Below are positions 24,629-37,733 of a DNA stretch of 64,000 nt, one piece after another (the stretch's first letter is position 1; every line of letters begins with the position of its first letter). Below the pieces are notes generated by a model. It ran no database searches and was not told the origin of the DNA. It saw nothing but the letters and a program-made list of their open reading frames with translations. The stretch is from Bryum argenteum (lineage: Eukaryota; Streptophyta; Bryopsida; Bryales; Bryaceae). The stretch lies in assembly GCA_037043015.1 (NCBI GenBank), contig CM073323.1, forward strand, positions 6,696,001 to 6,760,000. Reading direction: 5' to 3'. The position numbers were made by a program, and so were the translations under genes.

Positions 24629-27600
24629 CTACAACCCACATGTGTCTTGTTGCCATCGAAACCTTTGATTCTTGAAATCAAATACAAAGAGATTTTCTTC
24701 CAGCATCATAACTGCTATGCATACAAGTAACGTAACATAATCATCTTCATGAATAGAGTTGCCAAAATAAATAGTAGGGAATTTTCTCAAGAACAATGAC
24801 AAGTAAAGTCTAAGATATACTTATTGCAAAAAGTTTTATAGTTGCCTTAGTTGTATTTAGTGTAATACATCTAATGTTTAGAATTATTTTGGACAATCTA
24901 TACAATCTCAAGATGAATTGTCTACATGCCATGCACTCGTGAACCAATATAAAACAACCTCTAAAATAAAACTTAGAAACAAAATTCTCTTGTTCTTGAT
25001 GTATTGCTACAATAATTGATACATCTTTGAATCTTAAAATGATAAAAAAAGAGAGAATCTAAGCATATAAGAATCTAAAGACATACCTCCAAGGATTTGC
25101 TTCATGAAAACCTCATCATGTACTTTAACCATGTTTGCACATAGTCTTTTTTCGGCATCCTGCTAAGTATAGAATATTTTAAGCTTTTTTTTCTTCTGGT
25201 TTAGCGTAAAAATATATACTAAAAAAAGGCTCAAATTTGAATGAATATAAAGATAGACTATTTAGATTTCAACCATACAATTATGTGATGGATTTGAGGC
25301 CTTATAGATTGGGAGACCATAAATCGTAGTAGTGAAGATAGAATTCAATTTGTCACTAGTTTTATTTCAAAGTAGAAATTCTTTTGAACATTTTCTACAA
25401 TTAAAAAATCTCCAACTAGAAAGTTGTTCACACTCTTGTTTACAAAAAATCATCAGAAAGACTTTTTTTGCCTTAATAAAAGCCTTGCGATGGTACAAAG
25501 GAAAAAGAGTGTAAATCAAGACCATTTAAACTAAATTCTTGAATCTTGCCAAATTTTGAAAGAAAAAATTCCAAAATTACTTAAAACTACAAAGCCAGCT
25601 CTACTGAACTTTGAAGATTGCTCTTTTAACGAAGATAAAAGTTTCAAGTTGGGTCACTTCTAAACCTAACCCCTAGACGACCTTTGGGTATTTTTTTGCC
25701 AAAAACTCATTTTTCAAAAAAGTGTCATAGATGAGAATGAACATAAGTTATTTAGATCTCAACCTTGTAAGAGACTTGTTGTAGATCATGTGTACCAAAA
25801 CTTGACTTATGAGACCTTATACATTGTTAGTTTATAACGTATTTATGTGCAGAATTGACTTCAAACTTCCATCATCTCCACTTTGAATTGAAAATACTAC
25901 CACCAAGAGATTTGCAATAAATACATCACCTACTACAAAGTTGTTCTTCTTCATCTCATAAACACTCTCGTACCAAAAAATTGATTAAAAATATGTCATG
26001 GCTCAAGTAGTAACCTTGCAATGGTGAAAACTGCTAAAAATTTTACAAAAGAAAAATAATTTCAAAACTTCACCCCTTGCACTCAAATCCATGCCTTATT
26101 TTCGACTTATGTTTTACTGAATCAAGGTTTCTATTATTAAAAGTAGACTACGATTAGGGCCAATCCCAAAAAATAATGTCAAAACGTAAAGACATCAAAG
26201 CATAAATTGCTGTATTTATGCCCAACTGAGGTAAAAAAGAAAATAAATGAAAAAATTAAAAAAAATCTTATGAACATCTTTTTAGATTTGTATTATTTTA
26301 TTACTTTTTAGATTCTTTTAAAAAGAAAATTCTACCATGTTCTTGACCACTCTACGAATAAGATATTTAGCCGACCTGGGTTAAAAAATTTGTCAAATTA
26401 ACAAGGGTAGCCCCAAAGTTTACCCGAGAAAGCTTCAAAGTTTTACAGTGGTACGTGGATAAGATCAACCTCGTTAAGATCAACGTCTAGTTAAGAACAA
26501 TGTCACTGTCTCTTTATTATGCAAAGAGGCATTGTTTCGTTATAGTCAACGCTTGGATAAGATCAACGTTTTTGTCTGTCCAAAAACTTTTATCTAATCC
26601 AAGCACCACTGTAGTAGTTTTGAAGTTATTTCTTTTGATATTCGTCAAATTTGAGATTTTTTATCTTATTTTTTATTCTTTCCCATAGACATTTTACCTA
26701 GAATTCGAAAAGTATGCACACGATGCATAGTATACGTAGCCGTTGTTGTTTTTATATTCTTTTTTGAAAAATTTATTGCATGAAGGCTTATTTGGCTCAT
26801 CAATGCCAAATAAGTTACCAACAATTTGCATGAGCTTACTCAACTTGGTTATCTACATGAAATTAAGTACAAGCAAATGTTTTAAGGTAACAACCATTAG
26901 GTTGCCCATTGTACAAAGTAGACTAAGTCTTTCGAAAAATGCCCAAAAAATATTATGCAGATTACAACTACACAAATGGTGAAGATCCAGTGGTTCAAAT
27001 TTTGAAAGGAAGCACTTATAGTAGCAAGGTTTGAGATCCTACGATTGAAAGTACAAAGCTACGGTAATAAGAAAATGACCATACATCAATACGAACAAGT
27101 TGACAGAAAATCGAGGTTTTTGGTTTTAAAGGTCAAAACACGCTTCAATTCTTAGGGGTTTAACCCGCTAACTTTTCTTAAAACTTGAAACGGGTTTTGG
27201 GGTTCCCGCAGGAGAAAAACTCAACCAATTTGGACCATTATAATCTCACAAATGAGGAAAAGTGAACGGTCCAAGTGTGGTTTGTGAGAAGAATGTCAAG
27301 TGAACTTTGAGATCTTCCGGTTGAATCTTTCAAACAATGCTTAGATTGAGATTTTTTGAGCTCAATGTAAAGGAAGGCCAAATTTTGTGACATAGACTCT
27401 ATTGCAACAAGGAAATCTAGGGGTTAAGAGATACAAGTATATATTTAAAAACTATTTCTTGTGTGAATGATAAATTATAAATGTATTTAGATATTGCCAC
27501 CTTTTGAAGAGAGTGTTATGTGATAGGATGCTTACATCCCATTGCAAGTAGTTGGTTGGTTGAATTATGAGTTGAACCATCATATCATCAACTGAGGCGT

Positions 27601-30600
27601 CAGGCTCCTCCTCAAAGGCAAATTTCAAAACTGGAAAGTCATCCATTGGTGATGATACTTCTACCTGCCATTTTTGACATTTCACCAACATTCATTCATA
27701 TCCAAAGTTTTCGCATACTAGCTTCACAATGTGTTGTAATTTTGCTTTACAATTTCACTCCTAAACTAATTATAAACAACAAGGAGTAAGGTTCTGATAT
27801 GGGTACCACTAAGATGCGTCTCATTATGTGTGACCTATGTGTAATTCATTATATATGTGCCAGGAATTCCGTTTTTAACTACATGTATACAACTATAACC
27901 ATGTCACACTATAATACCATCTCGTTAGAATAATTTTTCAATATTGTTAATTTTATCAAAAAAGTAGTTTCAAAAAAATTACACTATTTTGGAGGGGGTA
28001 CTCATATCAGAACCTTACCCCAAGGGTGTGTGTATGAAGAAGTATTGCTTTCAAAATCGTGGTGAGTTATCCAGAGTTGTATGAACTTCTAGTCGTATCT
28101 ATGCTAGAATTGATTCATTATTCCTTGAATAAGGTATTAGTTGGTTTAGGGGCATTGGCAAATGTTGGTACTTCTATCTTTAAAAGGTAAACTAATTCAA
28201 CAAAAATAAAAATTGGAATGAAGATCATCATACATTTCCATTAGACTTGGTGAGTCACGCATGGGTTTTTATGAGGGTTCAGTGTTACGGAATAGAGAAA
28301 CAAAATATACAAATTTGTATGAAAAATTAACTATTCTTGAGTTCTTCCTACCTAGAGTAGGTAAATGCAAGGATTGTGATGATTATGTAGCATATCATCT
28401 TATTCTGCCTAAAGCAAAGCATACAAAGGTGAGATTAAAGAAATTACAAGCCTTTTTGAGCTTTGAAGAAAGGCTCCAACAAGGTCTTTGGTCACTATTA
28501 TTTGTAGCACGGGTATTTTCTATCTTCACATATCCTTTGCTATTTGCATAGTGATCAAGCTGTTACCAAAGTTTTAAACTATAGTTTAAGTTAGTAATAA
28601 TTTCCATACATATTGCAGAAATGCATATTTTAATAAATGAATGAGAAAAACCAATGAAGTAAAAAAAAAAAAACATAAAAGTCAAGATTATTTGAATTCA
28701 ATATATACAATATTCAATTTGGTGTGTTGAAGTCCACATTAAAGAAGAGATATACATTGTTCATTAATGGATCATATAAATCACTATTGAGGTAAGTTCT
28801 ATCGCTCCTTGTATCAATAACAATTGGACTTTCTGTATTTTTAGCCATGAATATTTCATTCTCAAACGAAATGAATACTAAATTTGCAATATACGAGCAA
28901 TATATGCTGGAAACAATGGAAAACATAATATTTAGAATAGTTTGTGATCCTTGTTACAATAAAAATCTAATCATTTAATAAAGACAACTTCCAAGGCACC
29001 ATAATAACATACTTGGTTAATAACTACATACCCATATTCAGGCCTCAATAACATTGCCCAAGGTGGGTTCTTCTCTTCAAATTTGTCTTCAAAATCAATA
29101 CCAATGGAAACATAACCTACTTGTGGTTCTTTTGATGTAGTCTTTACATCCTTTGCAAAGCAAAAACCAACCATATTCTTGTAAATGAGTTTGTCCTTAT
29201 ACCATTGGTGAGCAAGAGTCCCCTTACAATTACCCAAACCAAGAATGCCATCAGCAACGAATTTCGGTTTGTTTACATTCAGAAGTGTTTCCTGAGTTAC
29301 ACAACTGGTAAAGGCAATATACGCGTACCATTTAAAACACTATCCATGGATTTGATTGAAGGACATAATATCTAGAATTAGGAGTGAAATCAATGCTTTA
29401 TTTACATTGGTCTAATTAGCTCTATATTTTTTGTCTTCCTTCATCAAGGATAGTATAGTGCTTAAAGACATGCGTATTTAAACTTGACTCTTATATTTGG
29501 TTACTTTGATAATTTTGACGTATTAGACGATCTATTAATGTCTTGTATTTTAGATTAGTACGTTTTTATTAGGATAGATATTTTTCCCAAATCTGAATAA
29601 CAACAATGCATAAGATTTACCCAAACATAGAAGGAACGTTTACTTCACTTTTGTCATGTGTTGGTATTGTGATGCTCTCTTTGACATAAACACCTGTGTA
29701 ATGTGTACTATCTCCATAATAAACATATAACAAACATTCATAGTGGTTGACTCTATTGCATGGTTGTGTTTTATAAGCTTGAAGACCTTCACATAAATAA
29801 GATGAATCCCCTATACATCTCATAATAGATCCATGTGATGGTTGGAACATTCCATTAGGTCCCTATTTCCCCAAATATGTATATGTTATTATATATTACA
29901 TGAATATTCCTCCTTAATTCTACACAAATATTTCATATACCATCAAGTACATAGGAAACACAATCTCTATTTGGGCTATGAGAAAATGGAAGTGATTTTA
30001 AGAATATGGGATTTTTGAATCAACAATTCAGTTTGGCCTTATGTATGGAAAACTAGAGAAGAAAAACTCCTAAATCTATATGAGGCCGGTGTATTTAGAG
30101 TGTTTCTTTGACCTTTGAATACATGCCCGAAGGTCATCACACCAACTGTGACATCACTTTCTAATCCTTCTTGGAGTGAATACTATGCTACTTCCTACCT
30201 AATCACTAATGTCTTATAAATACCCGACGTGGTATCTCCAAAGGGCTTTGGGGTACCCATACAAGGGGTCCAAGGACCCCACGCTATAGTTGAGTGATCT
30301 ATGGTGGTGAGCACTAGGCCGGTATGGGGAATGTATGAGAACTATATGAGCCCCAACCACCAAGCCAAGGCTTGTAGTGCCTGTTTAGAGAACTCTGTTC
30401 AACATTTATCTTGGAAAGAGTAGATTATGGAGTCTCATTTATACAATAAAATTCCCCTACATTCATAAGTTTCTTGGTTACTTAGAATATGTTAATAATG
30501 GTGGGTTTCAGTACAAAATTTAGCAAGACTATTGCAAACAACATCTATCATGTGCAATCTAGTGATTTTTGAATTTGGGACTCATCTTCCATTTTTAAAA

Positions 30601-31958
30601 GTGTTTCTTCATGTTAGATAGAAGAGAATATGCAACTAATTTTCATGTATATTTGTATAACATGTCAACAATATTCTATATTAATATTTTAAATAAACAA
30701 AAATAAAGAATTTCTTCATGTTTTATTTCCTTGTATTCGACTCATGCATCTTAATAGGTAAATAATATGATGAGATCTACCAACCAAGTTGGAAAGTTTT
30801 GATTGGCGATTTGGAACTTTGCAATTTATCCATGTAGCCATACTTGTAGTATCAATCTGGAAGCTAAAATTCTTTGGAGGGATACCAAGTTGCATTGTAA
30901 TATACCGACTTTCTCTACATGTAAGAGCATAACACATATTAATGCTCAAGTATGTATCACTTCACATTCAACTCTATTTTAACATTATAAACCTTATATT
31001 GTAATCTCAAATCGACCTAATCTTTAGATATAACAATATCTTATGCCACGAATGAGAACGTAGATTTAAGGAACTTGCATATTCAAAAAAAACTCTATAG
31101 GAATTCTCTTGATAATTGGGAGGAAATATTTTCTTAAACCTTACAATTATATTTGAACACTAGAAGATATTGAAATGAGGAATATGACCCAATATACCTA
31201 GTTACAATGCTCAAACTTGGATAATTAGATATCTTAGAGTTCATGCAATCTTCTTTGGGTAAATAGTTACCACATAAGATGGCAATATAAGTGATGTTTA
31301 TTTCTTTACAAAAACACAAAAATTGGATTTCACCCACCTGAGTTCAAAAAACGGGTAAGAGACTAGCATGCGGTGAAGTCTCCTATTATGTAGGGTTTCC
31401 TTTGCATGTGACACTTCACTATTCACTTCAGTGCTTGTGTTTGATAGTTGTTTGTACAGGGGAAATACAAAGCCTAGCTTCTTTGATCCCACTTCATGTG
31501 AGGGTGTATAATGTTGGAAAATCCATATAATGATTGAGACAATTGTGCAAATAGTAAATAGTGTCAAGAACCGTTTACAGTCTTTGGCTTTATTTTGTTC
31601 AAGCAAGATGAAGCTCTGCATTTAGACACACTATACTTATGGAAAACGTTATGTGATTGTAATGACTATCATAAATCAATATATTAGTTGTAATCTTGAG
31701 TAAATTATAGTCCATATCCATTCCATTCGGTTGCCAACTATTATGATCATTAAAACCACCCATAATTCACAAATGACAATAAAGACTAAACACGTTCAAG
31801 ATTGACCCTAAACTTTAAAAATATATTTCTTGAGACTAAACAAACCACAGTTTCACCTACTCACAAACAACAAAAAAGTAAATCATATGTACATGAATTG
31901 GCTTATTGGGTTGCCGCAATGGTACTTGGAGCTTGTAACCACAATTTCCTCGCCTCAT
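24629..31958 (-). CDS. Nucellin-like aspartic protease homologue with altered active sites, gene B
   Basis: Ten exons on minus join in frame to 520 residues: 31893-31958, 31338-31615, 30785-30914, 29621-29862, 29032-29304, 28756-28906, 28425-28559, 27536-27664, 25087-25159 and 24629-24714. The N-terminus MRRGNCGY is followed by a hydrophobic anchor (FLTLFTICTIVSIIIWIF). The first catalytic motif reads DTTSMATW and the second DTRSDRTYL: both aspartates remain, but the glycine of DTG is Thr in one and Arg in the other. The flap is YYGDS; the end has RPCW and ENLFVFDFKNQRFRW. No frame break was needed. It is probably inactive or much altered as a protease, or an early pseudogene. The donor after exon 3 (TTG-GTTGGT) is poor. 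Function unknown. Confidence 0.75.
25230..26110 (-). repeat. Dispersed repeat R1, reversed copies in intron 8 of gene B
   Basis: The stretch 25715-26110 reads, reversed, like 40690-41340 (AGATCTAAATAGCTTACGTTCA, GGTTTTCACCATTGCAA). The segment 25230-25700 appears to be a second, more diverged unit. No ORF of note. Confidence 0.5.
27786..28018. mobile_element. MITE with 22-bp terminal inverted repeats in intron 7 of gene B
   Basis: The ends are inverted copies beginning GTAAGGTTCTGATATGRGTA, differing at one base over about 22. The element is 233 bases, AT-rich, with no ORF. Target duplication unclear. Confidence 0.75.
30229..30382 (-). mobile_element. tRNA-derived SINE, head-only copy
   Basis: Reversed, it matches the tRNA-like head of the full SINE at 62226-62586: AGCCTTGGCTTGGTGGTTGG (A-box region), then ATTCCCCATRCCGG and GGTCCTTGGACC. 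It stops matching at the point where the full copy enters its body, so it lacks the 3' part and tail. It lies in an intron of gene B. Confidence 0.7.
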
Positions 31959-33323
31959 TACTTTCAAAGGAGAAAATTGAGTTACACAAATATTCTTTTG
32001 TGCTCTTATATGAATGTAACGTATTGATGCCCTTGAACAATGCTTTTGAATTCTTGGATATGTTCACACAAAAGAACAACATCATATGCTCCACTTTATT
32101 TATGCTCACTCTGAAAAACCATTATATGTTGTGTGTTTCTATTATTTATACAAAATTTGAGAACTCATAAAAAATGAATCAAAACCACTCTTACAATTAA
32201 TCGATATTTTTCTTATATATATATGGTTAAAACCAAGAAATAGTAAAAAATAACCTACTTATATCATTTTGACATTACATAGTGGAATAAATTTGCATGA
32301 AGTGTCATAACTCAATATTTGGAAAATGGAGAGTGTGTGAATTGTGAATGATGTCGTTAAAAGCATATAGAGAATGGAATAAGTTGCTTATACAATATAC
32401 ATACAACCATGTACATTGTTGACTTTTTTATTCGCTATCATTGCATAGATATTGAAAATAATCCAAATATTTACGTGTACAAGATTGTTGAGGCTTACAA
32501 TTTGATAGAGTTTTTGATGAGTGTGCTCACAACACATATATTTGAGATGGTTTGTATAGAACTAACTGTAGGAAATCAAGTTGTTGTATAAAGAAATGAT
32601 GTTCCTAGTTTTGCAATAACTTGGTGGCAACTTGAGCTTTATCTTGGATATAGAAGAAATTTTTGTGCTTCATCTCATCTCATACCAAATTTTAAAAACT
32701 TAGATGAAATTTCATATAGAAAATCATTCTCATGAGGATTAGAGGTAGTAATATATCACAAAGCCACATACAAAAACAAGATAAGTTATTCCTCATTATC
32801 TTTGTTGGGATACTCTACCCTTATGCATGAATAGAGGTATGGATCACCTTTCCTAGCTTCTTTTTTTAATTCCCAAGTGTAGGATCTTGTAAGCAACCTA
32901 ATTGGAAAGCAAGAGTTAAAATTACAATCGTTGTATGTGCAATTTGTGCAAGAGTTCTTTTTGGTATTGCTTTAGAGACATTCCCTTCATTGTACAAAGG
33001 GGAAGTTCATGAGTGAACATTTTCCTAAAAGAATATTGATTTGGAATATGTTTATCCAAAGTTAGAAGACTCATTATGCTTCTTTAATCTTCATGCAATT
33101 TTTTTTTATCAATTTTAATACAATAATTTGGTAAAATATGCATCACAACAAATGTATTTGGTATAGAAAAGGATCAAATAGGAAATAAGTGCATTTTTGC
33201 GTTTGTGTAATTTAGACCAATTTTTTCTAAAAAAAAATCTTGAATCCTGAATCCCAAATTCCAATAATTTCCTGAATAATAAAATGTACACTACTAAAAA
33301 AAATTGAAGTGAGTCTTGTAAAA
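31959..33323. other. Intergenic upstream of gene B
   Basis: AT-rich sequence with only short random ORFs. It should contain the gene B promoter. Nothing further recognised. Confidence 0.4.
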
Positions 33324-33789
33324 TTAGGGTCCCTTTACACCATGGACCATGAAGATTGACCACGGCCCTCTAAAATCCGTGATTGGAGAGTAAAGTCCTC
33401 TTGGTCCCACTTGGCTTTACACCACCCTGAAAAAAGGAGAATGACCACTAACTTTGAGGTTCCCAAAAAGTACTAAAATCAGCCAAATGAATAATCTGAC
33501 ATGGTCTGATGGGTTTTCCATTGAGTCGAGGCAAAATGCTCAATTCAACGGAAATCAAGGGAGCCGTTAGTCTGAAAATCACCCATTGGCCGAATTTTTT
33601 TTTAGAACTTTTTTTTCCTGATTTTTTTGATGTTACTGTAGACCGTTGGGATAGATTTTTTTTTACTTAGCTTTTTAAGACCGTTGGACTGTAGAGTTAG
33701 GAATAAAGAGAAATTTTTCTCCTATCTTCTCTCTTTCTCCTTACAGTTTTTTGTGTAAACAACTAAACACTGTATTTTGCTGGTTTGTG

Positions 33790-33835
<46 letters not shown>

Positions 33836-33841
33836 ACATCA

Positions 33842-35248
33842 ATGGAGAGATATGGTGCAGATGGAGATATTAGGAATTTTGTAGAACAGAATTGGTCCCA
33901 AAATTCAGAGTGGATGAGATTTTCAATGCCTCCAAACCATGTGCGTGCTGATATCCCTCCATCGCAATTTCAACATGCTCCAAATCTCTTTTCTTCTCAT
34001 CCTAGTAGATCACTCTCCCTCTCTTCACCTCCTTATCAAAGATTCCCTTGTAGTGAGAGAGAGTTAAAGGAGATTGGAACCCAAATCCCCTATAGTTAGT
34101 TTTTGAGAGAAAAGGAGATTTTGGAGGTGAAGCAAGAAGAAGGAAAGACATCAAAATCTGCCCCCAAGAAGAGAGGACATCCACCAAAGAAGAAATCTCC
34201 CACCAAGAAAGCAAGAACTACCATTATAAATCTTGAAGACATGAATGATGAGGAAGATATGAAAACCAAGTGGAGCGACTTTGAAGTGGAAACCTTAATT
34301 GCTTTGAGGAGAGAGATGGAAGAGGAGTTTGCAAAGGCAGCAAATAAACAAGGTATGCCAAAAAAAAATAAAAAAAAATCAAATGCATTGTGGGTTTTTG
34401 CAAAATGAATTCAGCATATGAGGGTGAATGTGGCCTGTATGATGAGGCCGTAGAAGGCCTTAGCCCACAAGCCCAATGCCCCCTGCCCCCTCTTCCCAAA
34501 ACGCGGGCGGCCGCTGCCGCGGGGGCTTTGGATTTTGTGGGCCCCACCGCCTCGCGCGTGACGGGGTTTGATTCTTTATGGGTGAACTACAAAGCCTTCC
34601 CACCTACTTCCACCAACCTCTACCCAACTTTTCTTGTGTTCATTCATCTTCAAAACACTATTTGTACTCAAGCTAGGGTTCCTTCACATGCTGAATTTTT
34701 TTGACAACTTGCAATTTGCCTAATGTAATGCTTCTTTTTGACCATTTTCGTTTCATTCTTTCATGTGTATTGTAGGTATGAACATGTGGGTGAAATTACA
34801 AGTCCGAATAGTGGTTGGAATTTGAAGCTGGAACCGCTCTTGGTTTTCTTGCAAAAAAAAAAAATACAAAAACATTTTGGCGGAGTACAGGAATGACAAG
34901 CGAGCAAATAAAATTTTGGGTATGGATCGAAAGCAAGAATGTAGGTGGTTTGACGAAATGGATGTTTGGAATTCCAAGCGTGCAAGTGTGCACAATCAAA
35001 TTCCAGCAAGTGCCCAAGAAGGAGAAGAAATTTTTGGTACACCACCTACAACTCCAGAAATTATTCCATCTAGCTCTTCTACAACACCTTCAACACAAGA
35101 GAAGGAAAAAAAGACTCAAGACAAGATTGAAGGCCTTTTGCAGCAAGTGGTAGGAAATTCTACCATGCTTATTTCTACTTTTCAGCAATCTACAGATTTG
35201 CTCAAAAATATGGACAGAAACTTTGCTGCCCTCCTAGAAAAGTTCTAA
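33842..35248 (+). pseudogene. PIF/Harbinger ORF1 (Myb/trihelix DNA-binding protein), broken
   Basis: The frame opens at 33842 and has an in-frame stop at 34097-34099. It continues with a Lys-rich basic stretch (KKRGHPPKKKSPTKKAR), then the start of a Myb-like domain (KWSDFEVETLIALRREM). A likely intron runs from the GTATGC donor near 34353 to an acceptor near 34775. The last part (AEYRNDKRANKILGMD to LLEKF) is one frame off after a 12-A run near 34855. In this superfamily the protein partners the transposase and binds DNA or aids nuclear import. Here it is inactive as written. Confidence 0.75.
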
Positions 35249-35282
35249 TCTTCCATAGAATCAGAACTAGAATCTAAAAACA

Positions 35283-36646
35283 CTAGAGCCGATTGGCTTT
35301 GCAGTTTAGAGTGCCATAGACTCTTGGCCAAAATTTCATGGAGAAATTTTTAGTAGCTTCTCGAAGTAGATCTTCCGCCTTCTCATTCTTCTTCACTAGA
35401 AATGCTTCAATCTCTCCATCAAATATATCATTACTATGGACTAATTTTTCTTTATTCCATATTCTACCTTTCACCTCATCAATTGATGCTCTCTCGCCAC
35501 GTAGTTCTTGTTCTTCCTTCAAAGCGCCATTATCAATTCGTTTCTGCAATTGCTCCTCCGCTTCAAAAATCCAGTCTTCATTAAAACCATCCTTCATTGT
35601 AATGCACAAATTGTGCAAAACAATACATGTTGCTACAAGATCCGGCACTCTCCTCAAAGGAACATCACACCTCTTTATGATTATCCTCCACCTCCCCTTA
35701 AGAATTCCAAAAGCTCTCTCCACACACATCCGGGTAAAAGATTAGATAAAATTCCAATTAGCTTGAATTTGGGATAATTATGTTTTTCCTCCTTTGAATG
35801 GACAATACATCCATGGTCTAACCGGATATGTTGCATCACCTATCAATTTGTAGGGATGTAATTTGGCCTCTATACATGCTCGTCCAATCTTTGTAACTTG
35901 AAAAACAGCCCAATCATGTAGACTACCGGCCCGCCCAAATTCGTAATCCCAGACTTTGCAATTCACATCAACAATTCCTTGAAGAATTGTTGAATGAAAC
36001 GATTTTCTATAGTAGTAATCCTCTCCACAAACCACGGGGGCTAAAACGGCAATGTTTGACCCATCAATTACACCTACTACATATGGAATTCCGTGGAGGG
36101 CTTCAAATTCCTTGGCCAAAACCCTAAAGTGGGATTCACTAGGCATTTGAACTAAAACTTTTTGCAAGTGTTACCTAACGGCCTTGCAAATTCCCTAACA
36201 ATTATGAAAATCGTAGATTTGGCAACTCCATAAAGATCACCAATAAGCAATTGACCATTGCCGGTTCCTAACCTAGATAATGAGATTGCAATTCTAGTTT
36301 TCACAGAAATTGCATTTCTCATAGGAGTATCTTGTTTTTGCAAAAACGGCCCTAATTTCTCACAAAGAAACTTGAAAATAGCAAACTTAACTCGTGTTCT
36401 TTGCTTGAATTGCCCCTCCGTATATGATCTCAGCAAAAAACGGTCCGTAAATCCACCTTCTCTTCCAATACTCCACAAACTTCGTGTCTCTCTCCCCATG
36501 CTCTCCAAAAACATGCTGAAAATTGTCACCTTCTCCCACTCTCCATGCAAAATCAAGGCTTGCATGTTTACAATGTGCAAGATAAGCATGTAGAAGCACA
36601 TGTAGAAGCCCAACATCAAAACTAGGTCCCTCCTCCTCCCCTCCAT
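35283..36646 (-). pseudogene. PIF/Harbinger DDE transposase, frameshifted
   Basis: Three minus-strand frames together cover a Harbinger nuclease. 36646-36152 has the N-terminal helix-turn-helix part (AISLSRLGTGNGQ). 36167-35778 has GVIDGSNI (first D) and LIGDATYPVRPWMYCPF, with GRAGSLHDWAVF between (second D). 35729-35283 has VERAFGILKGRWRI (the E) and CIVLHNLC. Frame changes near 36160 and 35750-35780 break it, so it is an inactive copy. Confidence 0.88.
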
Positions 36647-37733
36647 TGTAACCCTAATTTCTGAAATTTCTAGAAGAAGAGAAGAGAAGAAAGAGGAAGA
36701 AGAGAGGAAGAAGAGAGGAGTGGAAGAGAGATGAGGTGGAAGAAAGACAAGGTGGAAGAGAGAAATGGTAGGAAGGTAAATGAGAAGGTAAATGAAAGGT
36801 AATCCTCTAAATCTGCCCTTTTTTATTTTATACTAAAAAATTCAGCCCAAAGTTGGGCCGGTCCAAATCCACTTTACACTACAAGAGTGACCAAGCCACT
36901 CAAAATTCCATTTTTGATTTATGATGGTCACGGCTCTTGACCAAGAGCCATGACCATGAATATGATTTCAATTTTCTTAGTCATGGCTCTTGGTCCATGG
37001 TGTAGAGGGACCCTTAGGTAAAGTTTAAACTTGGGTCACTTCAAAAATATTGTAGAAATTCAGTCATGAAAAGTTCATAAAGAGAAATTCCAAAAAAATG
37101 TTAATTATTAAAATCATTTGCTACATGTCGGCTTGAAACTAAGATGTTTCATAGTTCTTCAACCATAACTCTTCCGGCTATGAAAATTGGTTTCCCACAA
37201 AGCTCCTCAAATTCTTGGCCTTCGCCTTCCGTAAATATTTGCAACCTAGACACTCAAATTGAAACTACTTCTCTTAGATGACTAATATCCTAAAAATCTA
37301 TCGTGACTTTCAAAAAGTTATTATTTCTCACAAAAAGCATGCTCAAACTTGGCAAATATTCGATAGTTGACTAATTTAGGCAAGTACTGATTACTGAAGG
37401 TATTTTTTGGCTCTCGTTCAACTCAAGGAACCTAAAAATGTTCATTGTGAGGATATTCAACTCCAACTTATTCATAGCATATCCTTGCGTTGTGGGGAGT
37501 TCAAAAATCTAAAACCGCAATTTTCTATTGCTATGTGGATCATATATGAGGAGTTTCTTAGAACTTTCTTCGTAAGATCGTGCAACTAACTACTACCAGA
37601 AGTATCATGTCAAATCTTAATTGTTGAATGTGCACCATTTGTGGGTGATACAATGTCTCCCTTCTTTACTACGTAGCTATGTTGGTACATGCATAAATAT
37701 CAACCATTCACTATCAATGTCATGAATACTAAT

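Larger units (their letters stand above)
33327..37013. mobile_element. PIF/Harbinger DNA transposon, complete termini
   Basis: The element is 3,687 bases. Its ends are 23-bp inverted repeats beginning GGGTCCCTYTACACCATGG with one mismatch, flanked by the 3-bp target duplication TTA (33324-33326 and 37014-37016), the PIF/Harbinger signature. Inside are a Myb/trihelix-type ORF1 on + and a Harbinger transposase on -, both interrupted. A run of about 40 A lies at 33790-33830. It sits between protease genes B and C. Confidence 0.93.

Noticed and set aside
28261..28551. Open + frame of 96 codons
   Set aside because: It lies antisense to exon 7 of protease gene B (28425-28559, minus), whose KGYVKIENTR...RPCW matches the paralogues.
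31298..31621. ATG at 31621 as the start of gene B
   Set aside because: It falls just before the acceptor TGCAG; a 66-base upstream exon (31893-31958) matches gene C's first exon in length and phase.
34753..35045. Minus ORFs of 73-94 codons
   Set aside because: Antisense shadows of the PIF/Harbinger ORF1 exon.
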